14,170 nt of DNA from Phoronis ovalis (taxonomy: Eukaryota > Phoronida > Phoronidae): the NCBI GenBank assembly GCA_028565635.1, contig JAOXYB010033863.1, positions 1 to 14,170 on the forward strand, written 5' to 3'. Below, piece by piece: positions 1 through 9,200 of this stretch; within the stretch, counting starts at the first letter, position 1; each line of letters begins with the position of its first letter. Below the pieces are notes generated by a model that was not told the origin of the DNA, searched no databases, and saw nothing but the letters and a program-made list of their open reading frames with translations. Position numbers and translations under genes: made by a program.

Positions 1-792
1 GTATTGTAGTTCAGTTGCTCGCTTACATTTGAAGAATAAACTTCGTGTCGTTCTCATCAAACATCTCTCTTATTTCTTGTCTTTTTACGACCTAGTGCAG
101 ACTCAACCAACGGCCCTGAGCCAAAGTCTGCACTTCACGTCTTTCGTTACAGTACCTTCTGATCTAACGCTGATTTTTGAGTTTGATGACATATTTATTC
201 ACTCTTGTAAAATGGAAGGATTATATTGACAAATGATTACGGCTAGTTCCTGACATACATGTAAGATGAGAAGGTATGAAACTGAAACACTAGTGGATGA
301 ATTTATTCAGACTGTTCCATATTAAAAGTGTCGAAATATGGACCATCATCCTATACCAAAAATTCCAAAACATTCTTATATCCTCTGTCAAATTTTGTGA
401 TTTTTATTACCCATATGCATAATATGTTCCTGGGATGGTTCATTTAAGGTTTTAAAACAAAATTTTTATTTATGTTCAAAAAACTTTAATTTTTCTTATG
501 AGATTTTTTGTAAAATAGTTACACATCTACCCTTTCCTGAAAGATCTTTATAGAGGGTCTCAAAAAATCATATCCTGACATGCTAAACTATAAAGATAAC
601 CATCTCGTAATCAAACAATGGTCAACAATTTTGTCAGGTTTAAGTGCATGAGTTATTTATTGAAAAAGAGAATTTCGGTTTGTCAGAATTATGGTAGGGT
701 ACATTTTCAATATTATCTGGTAATTAACACAGGAAATTTATAATAGGAATGTAACATTTTTATAAACAAATACACATATTTGACACAGTATT
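1..792. other. Left flank, no gene recognised
   Basis: This is AT-rich sequence with only short open frames. No exon with convincing splice borders and no recognisable protein motif was found on either strand. It is probably intergenic. It could instead be intronic to the divergent minus-strand gene whose first exon is proposed at 2675-2910. A short minus-strand frame near 115-210 looked mildly exon-like but was not supported. Confidence 0.5.
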
Positions 793-1437
793 CCTAATAA
801 TAAGCCCAATGTCTCATGTACTGGTCCTAAGGCCACCCTTAAAAAAATGTTGGTTTGTGATTGCCGACCGACCCACGAAAAAAATGCCGACCCAAACATT
901 TTTTGTCCCTCTATTTCTAGCAATTTTTTTTTTTGTGCTTTAAGATCTTTCTTGATCAAAATCTAGATATGTTTCTCCTGGATTTTCCATTTGCTTTTCT
1001 CAACTGAAAAAAAAAATTCTCCTACCTACTGACCCAGGTAGGTCGGCAACCACAGACCAACAATTTTTTAAGGGTGGCCTAATAATAACATTTTCCTAGG
1101 CAAAATCTATCATCTTTCGAAATTAATAAAAACTCTCCCTTACAGTGAGGAAGCAAAAAAAGTACACAAGGTAAAATTTATGAAAATCAACATAGACCAC
1201 ATTACAATCGCTTCGTATAAATTTTGTTAAGTTAAAATTCAACAAATGTTGCGACACAATTGACAAAGATTCATACGTTAACTTCTTAACTTATAATAAC
1301 AAATTAAAACCCATTAATCTGAGTATTACTGTATGAAAATTTCATCAACCAGGTGGGTTTTTCTTAATTTCAATTGACCACCTTTAACTAGGAAAGTGTT
1401 AGGACCAATACGTCAGATATATTTGGGCCTAGTATTA
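793..1437. repeat. Foldback-type repeat, copy A, interrupted by a MITE
   Basis: The left end (from about 795) reads AATAATAAGCCCAATGTCTC followed by a TACTGGTCCTAA block. The right end (about 1401-1437), read in reverse complement, starts AATACTAGGCCCAA and reaches TATTGGTCCTAACACTTTCC. The two ends are therefore inverted copies of one another. The right half (about 1189-1437) is a direct homologue of 2320-2560 (copy B), sharing the blocks CCAATACGTCAGATAT and CTTCATAATAACAAA-type. The left end matches 3814-3890 (copy C), including TTTCGAAATTAA. No transposase frame is visible, so it looks non-autonomous. The exact ends and target duplication are uncertain. Confidence 0.65.
831..1079. mobile_element. 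249-bp MITE, PIF/Harbinger-like, nested in repeat A
   Basis: The element begins GGCCACCCTTAAAAAA and ends with the reverse complement, TTTTTTAAGGGTGGCC. The terminal inverted repeats extend about 43 bp with only a few mismatches and include TTGCCGACC and GGTCGGCAA. It is flanked by the 3-bp direct duplication TAA (828-830 and 1080-1082). Removing it rejoins a TGGTCCTAATAATAACA stretch that matches the equivalent uninterrupted position in copies B and C, which supports a true insertion. The TAA duplication and G-rich termini are typical of PIF/Harbinger MITEs; that family assignment is inference. The short minus-strand frame over it has no recognisable product. Confidence 0.8.
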
Positions 1438-1516
1438 GAACTAATGTCATAACGACATACTAGGATTATATGTACAAGTGTGTATCATCTATATTTGTAT
1501 ACATACATCATCATTA

Positions 1517-2112
1517 GTCTTAATAATAGGCCCAATACCACTGTAAACGTCGGACGAGACTTTTGGGGCAACAATTTTCTCTCGTTTTGATACTAAAACA
1601 TGTCCATATCTCAAATGCATAAATAAACTGGGAAATCCTTTGCAGAGGAAACATAGCTAAAAATGTATTCTGAAAGTGCATATTCGGTGAGTTGTCCAGC
1701 ATTTCACACTTAATTTGGCAAGTGGAATTCGGCCCCTTGGTCATTTGCCGAGCTGGTAATTCGGCAATTGCATGGTCTTTCACCAAGATATCCTAGACCC
1801 AATGAGACAAATCCACGAAAGAATCAAATGTTATGATCTTTTTTGCCTTATTACATATTCCAATTTCCTTTGAAGTGAGCTGTCACACATTCCACAGAAA
1901 ATCACTGATTTCTCAAAGCAGACAGATTCAATACAAGAATGCACTTTAAAGGAATTAATACATATGTTGTTAGCTATGTTTCCTCTGAGTCGTAAATATT
2001 TCCCGGCTCCTTCATACACTTACAGATATGAACGTTGTCTTGCATCAAAGCAAGAAAAAAAAAATCGCCCCAAAAGTCTTATCACATGTTTCTGTGATCA
2101 TGTGTCACCTAC
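1517..2112. repeat. Foldback-type repeat D (inverted arms ~1517-1700 and ~1930-2110)
   Basis: Three separate anchors pair left and right arms in the correct nested order. GACTTTTGGGGC at 1558-1569 is the perfect complement of 2067-2078. A CATATCT block near 1602 pairs with one near 2029. AGAGGAAACATAGCTAA at 1644-1660 is the perfect complement of 1970-1986. The left end carries TAATAATAGGCCCAATA, the same end motif seen in repeats A and C. The two small minus-strand open frames here (1520-1786 and 1831-2019) lie in the arms and look like repeat shadows rather than genes. Confidence 0.6.
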
Positions 2113-2560
2113 CAGTGAATACCTGGTGTACTGGTCCTTATAAACACTTTCCTGTTGAAAAACTATTGTACATGTGTTTCAAAGTTAACAAGAACTTACT
2201 GATACCATGATATTTTTCATACAGCTACAGTATACTACGATAGTATTAGTTTGTTATAATAAAGCAAATGAAACTACTAATCTACTCGTGTAAACAAGTC
2301 AGATGGTTAAAAATCAGTGAAAATGAATGTAGATACCCGAGCTCAGACGTCATTACCATCGCTTCATATTTATTGAGTTAAAATTAATACTGTGCCACAA
2401 AAACATAGTTATATATTTTTCACTTCATAATAACAAACTAAGACCATTAGGACATTGTTGTATGAATTTTCATCGTTTTTGTCAATTTTGAACGACGGTA
2501 ATTTTTTATTAAACAGGAAATTGTGCGTGGACCAATACGTCAGATATTGGACCTATTAGG
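2113..2560. repeat. Foldback-type repeat, copy B
   Basis: The left end contains TGTACTGGTCCTTATAAACA, equivalent to the left ends of copies A and C. The right end reads CCAATACGTCAGATATTGG then ACCTATTAGGA, equivalent to the right ends of A and C. Inside it is self-complementary: a CATACAGC..TAGTTTGTTATAAT block (about 2218-2265) pairs with CATAATAACAAACTA..GTTGTATGAA (about 2423-2467). It abuts repeat D on the left and lies about 110 bp from the proposed minus-strand exon. No coding capacity is visible. Confidence 0.6.
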
Positions 2561-2674
2561 ACTACGTCGTCATATGTTCATGGTTTATGAATACACTTGT
2601 TCTACGTTTGAAAATGCTGTAGCTACATTACCTTAGTACAATACGATACATTAAAAAAACTATTTAAAACGCAC

Positions 2675-2910
2675 CCTTCTTTCAGCAAAAGTTCATCCGT
2701 TTCATACACTGGATACAAATCAATTACACCTGTATCTGTTTCACACGCACAGTTGGTAAGTTTGGTGCATATTTTTTTTATATCAGTTGCTAAGCATGTT
2801 CGTAATAGTGATGAACAAAATAAGCATACTAGGTAACCACGGAAAATTTGCGAAATTCCAAACTTTATGAATTTTTGAGATGAAGTTCCCCTTTTCAAGG
2901 AGGCAACCAT
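2675..2910 (-). CDS. Probable first coding exon of a divergent gene (signal-peptide-like, cysteine-rich); identity unresolved
   Basis: A minus-strand frame opens at ATG 2910-2908 in good context (AAGATGG). An in-frame ATG also exists at 2931. It encodes about 78 residues, then a GTGCGT donor candidate after 2675 (phase 2: GAAGG|GTGCGT). Beyond the donor only a few further residues are open before a stop. The frame has a basic N-terminus, then a hydrophobic stretch (GYLVCLFCSSLLRTCLA, about residues 25-41) that could be a signal peptide. After it comes a lumenal-type segment with the pattern C-x5-C-x-C-x4-G-x-I-D-L. That pattern faintly recalls the start of mannose-6-phosphate-receptor-homology or Atg27-type domains; this is a weak recollection, not an assignment. 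No second exon was identified further left, where foldback repeats fill the DNA. It could be a chance frame, though the head-to-head position and splice border argue against that. Confidence 0.4.
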
Positions 2911-3138
2911 CTTGGATATGCATGGAGTCATGTGATATGCAAAATAAATATTTTTATTAAATTGATAAAATAATTATTTATTCATATTTTATATAACCTT
3001 TCTTCTACGTAGAAATGAAAGATTGTTTTTAAAGAGATAGATACTCTGGTATAACACAAAGAATTGAGAACATCGTAATCTGCACCCGGAAATTATATCA
3101 TGAAAATCAGAAAGGTCAAGGGCAGCAGCGTATAAAGA
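2911..3138. promoter_or_regulatory. Compact shared upstream region between head-to-head genes
   Basis: Only 228 bp separate the proposed minus-strand start (2910) from the SOAT start (3139), so both 5' UTRs and core promoters must lie here if both genes are real. Visible candidate sites are a TCATGTGA E-box/M-box type sequence (2928-2935), a perfect 12-bp palindrome TTCTACGTAGAA (3003-3014), an ACCCGGAAAT ETS-type core (3084-3093), and an AAAGGTCAAGG nuclear-receptor-like half site near 3111-3121. A TATAAAG at 3131 is too close to the ATG to act as a TATA box. All transcription-factor assignments are motif resemblance only. Confidence 0.4.
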
Positions 3139-3205
3139 ATGGCTGAAGCTGACGCGGAGCTACGAAATCGGGCTTGTGATAATGGACCACAAGATACGAC
3201 CAGAG
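3139..3205 (+). CDS. SOAT1: SOAT exon 1 (start codon, residues 1-22 plus 1 nt)
   Basis: ATG at 3139-3141 has A at -3 and G at +4, and an in-frame TAA at 3133-3135 rules out an extended N-terminus. It encodes a short acidic/polar start, [20 protein letters not shown] and two more residues. The donor is CAGAG|GTATAG. The single G left over forms the first base of Gly23, which exon 2 completes. N-terminal SOAT sequence is poorly conserved, so this exon rests on start, phase and donor rather than homology. Confidence 0.7.
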
Positions 3206-6200
3206 GTATAGAATATTGTTATTCAGTATATAACAGAATATATTTATAAGTGAGTTAACCGTTAGCTGTAATTATATGGTTCCTATCGAAGGTATAATAA
3301 GTTATTCTGATCCTTTTCCAAATGTTTATTAATATCATTCCTGTCAGTGTCAACGTGGTTTATATCAATTACACATGGTAGTACTTTTCCTATTGTTTTC
3401 GTTGTGAGTCATGCCCCACGCTTGTACCGGTGTCATCAGTATTGATACAGCATAGGCGAATCCTTTGAGTTCTACATTGTATAACATGTTCATCAGTCTT
3501 GCTGATGCGTTAGTTACGTAAAAAGTCATATTAATAACAAACAACTGATTGATAAATTAGAAATCATTCATGTATTTTTTTTGTTAACTCTCCGGAACTC
3601 TGATGCCCGGCTCAGATTCAGAAAGTTGCCAACATAAAAATTTACAGGAGCTTTAATATGACTAATTTTAAAATATATTTTTAAAATTTACTTACTATAG
3701 TTCCTGTAAAAACACAATTTGTATATTCCTGCCCCCCGGGGCCTGCCCTATGCCTCTGTAATGGACAAAATGATTAGGCCTACATTGATGTCTTACTTAC
3801 ATGTATGATAGTCAAGCCCAGTGTGTGACTTATTGGTCCTATTAAACACTTCTAGTAAAAACCTATCAACTTTCGAAATTAACAAAAACTTAGTCTTAAT
3901 ACGATGAAAATTTTCATACAACAATGAATGCATACATTGTACTATAGTCATAGTTTGTTATTATCAAGCGAAAAATGTAGAAATGTTTCTTGTTTCACAC
4001 TTGGGACTTTAGTTATAAAATAGTCCCTGGTCACACCAATTGTTGAATTTTAACTCAGTACATACTAGGATGTATAAAACTCTAAGAGTTTTATATATCC
4101 TAGGTACATACAAAGCGACTGTAGTGTCGTCTACATTGATTTTCACTGAATTTTTATTACCTGTCTTTTTACCCTGTTGTTTACATGATATGCCAGATAT
4201 TGGGCCTATTACTATTAGGATTGGTCTTTAATAGATCCTGATCAGCTTATTTCACAATATTTTGGATTAATGTTCAGTTAAATGTGGTGGTGATCGAAGG
4301 GAAAGTGCTTTAATATTATTGACGTGAATACATTCTGTGGTGAACAGAAGCAATCATTTATTAAAAGAGGCCAGGTTTTCTCACAAACAGTTTAAAATTA
4401 GTGAGTTATACTAAATAATACTATAAATAATATATATTATTTCAGACTAAAATTTATATTACTTATATAATACATAAAATTTTATAATTATACTATATAT
4501 CATAAATAGTGAAAAATATAGATTTTCATATTTTCAGGTTTTTGAGTTAAATATAACTACAAAATACTGTTTTGTGATGCTCACATTACTTAATCTAAAA
4601 AATAGCAGATAAGAACAGGAAGGAATTTAACGAACTTTGAATTTTAATCTGATTGCTATCGAGCTATTTGTCTCCACAGCTTTTTCTATTTAATATGTAT
4701 CATGTATATTCACAACAAACCCATTTTTGTGTCGCTGTTCCAAGGCAGTTACATTATTAGACCAAACCAGCTTGTAATACCTGTCATGTGCTAAAGCTAA
4801 CAACTTTTTGGAACCACCACACCAGGTCCAAGTTGCAAACAGCTTTAAAACTAAGGTTAGCCTTGAAGGTTAGTTATAGGTAGAAATTGGTGGCACTTAA
4901 TCTTAGGTTTTGCGTTAACCCTAATGTCATCGTTTTTGCACCTGGACAGAAACTTAAAACGAAAAAGGCAATCTTTTTTAAGGCCCCTAAAATTGTTGCC
5001 TATGACTTAGAAGCAACCACCCATATTTGTTTACTGCTGCAGTTGAGATGATTGCATTTAATTTAAAGCATATTGTATACTAGTGATATATATTGTCTGT
5101 TATTTTGTAGGATTTAGTCCGGGAAGAAATGAATTCAAACGAGAAGTTACAATTGCTGCTATAAAAAACAAAGCTGGGGTGCGTATATATGAAGCATTTG
5201 CCTGCTCAGAAAAATGGCAGTTAAATAATACGTTTATACCTTGTTTATGTGGTCAATAGGTGTACTAAATAAAATTTACACAACTTTCAGTTAATCTGTA
5301 ATAGCCATTGCCATTTTTTTCCTTTTAACTGAAATTTTACATACACATTTTTTGAGATGTCATTCATTGAAACAACATCTTAAAAAAATAATTATGGCCA
5401 ATAACAGTTTCTGTACACTGACTTTCTGGTACTACAGTGCCCATGTGCCAAAAATTTCAAGCTGTCAACAAAAACGAGTTCGATAAACTTTGACATATCT
5501 AACTCAGACAATGTATAGTGATAGAAGAGTATCTTATCATGTTCCTCGTGATAGTTGAACTGCTTGTAGGTAAAAACAGTCTCTTTGTTGAGCTAAAATG
5601 ATAAAAATAGGAAGTTGTCTGATTATTAAGTAAAAGTTTAACGGACTTTAAACAGATTTGGCAATAAAAAAATGTAGAAATTAAAATATTGTTCATAAAT
5701 CAAAATTCATTAGTTTTGAAGTTTGAAGAATTGTTATTTCTATTGAATATATGTTTGCTTGTTATCCCTGGGAGTTGAAGTGGGTCAGATTGATTTGCCC
5801 TGAATAAGGGGTAATGGTGTAGATTCATCATAACAAACAAACATGCCACTTGTGACACAGGGCTAAAAACCTGTACCTAATATCAATATTTTTTGTTTGA
5901 TGTTTTTAACAACATGATTAACATTATATTAAAATGTTGTTAAAAACATCATGAAAAAAAGTGTTGACAATAGATTTTAAGTCGGTTTCCGCGAGAAAAG
6001 CTGGTAAAAAACGTCCAATGTTGCATTTTTGCACGTTTAGGGAGTGTTTGAAAAATTATCACAGTTTTAAGGTGGTTTTATGTATTAGAAACATTTTTTT
6101 TTAGTTTAAAGGTCAAGATATTTGGCTAATTCGTTGCGTCAATTTTTTTTCGAGTAACGCAAAATTGTGTTCTTTCCGTGAAAATCACTTTTTTCGCATT

Positions 6201-9200
6201 TAAAAAATTCTAGAGTTACACATTTTCTTTTTTTTTTGATATGTTTTTCTCCTTCACTTGATCCTAATTTAGATATCATTTTTACTCTCAACTCCATTCC
6301 AAACTTAATCAGTAATCTTAATCTTTTGACTTATGACATGTGAAGGGAAGATATTTGCCCACAACATATTAAAAAATAAAAAAATGCGTATTTCCAGTAT
6401 TTTTAAAGAGCGCAAAATGTACATTTTTCGTAATAACGAAATAGCAGGTTGTATAGACTGTAAAAAAATAGCGGAAAACAACATGTATTGAAGGATGTTT
6501 TTATAACATTTGAAAGGCATGACTTGAATCTTTATTTTACCGTGTAGACATTTAATTTTAGAATAATGGCTAATCATACAGAATTTTCGCGATTTTGTGT
6601 TTGGCCGAGGAATAAATTCTTCTACTGATTAAGTTTGGAATGGAGTAGATAATGCAATTCGTAAAAATGCAGCATTATTACCAGCCTTTCTCGCGGAACC
6701 CGACTTAAAAACATCATGCCATTAAAATAATGTTATAATAATTATTATAAAAATAGATTTAATATGTTGTTAACATGTGATGCAATAAATAATTAATATT
6801 GATATTCAAACAGATCCTAATAAATGTAAAGGTACATGTTTTTAGTCTTGTATCACAAGTGACATGTTTGGAGCCACACCTGCTAACACAACATTCTTAG
6901 GTCACTCAAAGAAGCAGTCCTGAGATACATACATCCCTATACTCCGTTCCCAATCATTGCAACTGTGATTAGTATTTATAAGTCACTTTGATGCCCAACT
7001 AATAATCCTGGGTGAATTTGAAAATGTCTAAGCAGCAGGAGATACGTGATAGAAGGCTTCGCTCATAATTGTAGCAACTACGATCTGAACTTATGAATCA
7101 GTTTGATGCTCAACTATCAGATTTGATTGATGATGTTGTTGGTGAATTTGAGAAAGTGGAAGGTACTTCAAATGGTATTGCTAATGGTAATGGAAATTAT
7201 AATCCAAGGAAAATGAGATCAGCAGAGTTGCCAGAGAAGATGTTTGTGTGCAGAAAGTCTTTGCTCACGTAAGTGAATATTACACTCAATAGTAGTGCTT
7301 CAGTCTTAGCTATACCATACATAAGGTTTGAGATTACTACTGTGTGACTGAATGTTAGCTTAAATATATACATTAGCATGTAAGCCAAACAAAAGTTGCT
7401 CATATATATACCGTATCGGTGAAATGAATAAGTGATGTGACTTTTGTGAGGGTGAGAAATATTTTTATGATTATTTATTCCTGTTACCAAAATTGTATTA
7501 AAAGTTAATAAATCGGAATATGTTTCAATTGATATGTTAATTGAGTGCAAAAAAATTAATAGAGTTGCAACTTCTGTTTGAAAAAAGGTTGTTTTAAATC
7601 TGGAATGTACCTGTCCTGTTTTTCAAGGTTATATTTTTTGTTATTTTTCTAATACATCTTATCATGAGTGACTGATAAATCGTAATTACAGAGTTTATGG
7701 GTTATCTGTGTTTTTCCCTAGTCTAGGGTAACCAAACAACCTGGTGACCCAAAGTAGCCCAGGGTAAAAATATTAACCTGGATATATTTTGATATAATAA
7801 TGATTATAATAAAATTTTAATGTACTAAACAACTTACTATTGCTCTCATAATGTATAAATAATCAAAATTCCGCAATAACATTTCGGAAAAACAAAATAT
7901 CCTTCAAGGCACCTGGATAAAAGTGAAAATGGCGACACCTCCTAGTGTAGAATGTGGTATTTTGAATGGTCATTTTTTTATGAAAAGTTTGGACGGATAT
8001 CTAGCAGTGACAACAAATATATTCACTAGATGTCGCCAGAAATCATTAGGAGGGTAGTTAGAAGAGCTTTATGCACAAGGGACAATGTCAAAACATACAA
8101 AATATGTAGAATCACTGTATGATGATTATCACAGTTTTTCTATGTGACATGTAAAGCATTGCCAAAACATTCCACTGTTTGAAATGACTATTTTTTTCCT
8201 CCTCAGGAAGTTTCAAAATATTACTTGTAACTTGTTTGGTATATAATAGGATAGTTTGCTTTTGAGCTTTTCTTTGGAAGTGTCCCTTAGTAAAGTTCAT
8301 GTTACGCAAGTGTCAGACAAAAGATTCTTTACACAGGTGGTGGTACTTCTCAATTGAAATGCAAATTACCATCGTTTTCCTTCAGCGTTGATTTCCCATG
8401 TAAAGCGAGTGCGACGACATCTGGCGATATACTTGTTTTCCTGGTTGATTTTGCGTCCAAGTTTTGTTAACATTTTTCATAAAAAAATGAACATTTGAAA
8501 AATTCAAATTACCATATTCTACATTAGGTGGTGTTGGCATTTTCACTTTTATTCAGGTGCCTTGAAGGAAATTATGTTTTTCCCAAAGTTATTGCGGAAT
8601 TTCGATTATTTATACATTATGAGATCAACAGTAGTCTGTATAAACACACTTTAAAATCACAAAATGCCCTACAAGCAATGATAGAACAAAAAAGTTAGTA
8701 CCATTTTTATGCTTTTAAAAATGTTCATTTATATGTTTTTACACATATATTTATAGCCGGGGGAGGGGCACAAAAAGTAGGGTAGAGTATCCGCGTACAC
8801 TCAAACCTCATTTGCACATCTTCTTTACCTTGATTTACATTGAGTTGCCACACTGCACTTGGGTTTAAAAGCTTATTTGCTTATATCAACCCTATCTATC
8901 CTTTTAAAATGTCTATCAACCACCATCTTCAAACTAAGAACATTTTTACTGAAATAACCTCTAGATACTAGCAGTTTGTTCCATTCACAAATCTCACCAA
9001 AAAAAGTTCCAACTTTAAAAAGTGACTTCTTGTATTTATGTTGTGACTTGTTTAAAAAAATGTCCTGTAATCCGCATCATAATCCTAACAGTCTGTATTC
9101 AAGTCCCCTATATTCTACAAAGTTCCAGATACTGTAGCCTAGTCTCATAATCTAAGTTTCTAATTTCAGGTATTCATTTTGTAGCCCTTCTCTGAATGTA

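Noticed and set aside
115-215. Minus-strand frame of about 30 codons starting ATGTCATCAAAC
   Set aside because: It is short, has only a weak GTTGAG donor and a TTTTACAAG-like acceptor, and has no recognisable motif.
738-959. Minus-strand 73-codon open frame
   Set aside because: It overlaps the left part of the 249-bp MITE and repeat A. It has no recognisable domain and is explained by repeat sequence.
1520-2019. Minus-strand open frames of 88 and 62 codons, possible next exons of the divergent gene
   Set aside because: They coincide with the two inverted arms of repeat D. They have no convincing acceptor in the needed phase and no continuation of the cysteine pattern.
5179-5186. Alternative exon 2 donor GTATAT at 5183
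   Set aside because: It leaves phase 1, which is incompatible with exon 3 joined at CAACTACGA. The GTGCGT donor four bases earlier gives the correct phase.
7024-7074. ATG at 7024 ([14 protein letters not shown]) as an alternative SOAT start
   Set aside because: The frame stops twice just before the exon 3 acceptor, so it cannot join the SOAT reading frame.
7716-7728. 13-bp palindrome CCCTAGTCTAGGG
   Set aside because: It is short and isolated, with no extension of complementarity, so it is likely chance.
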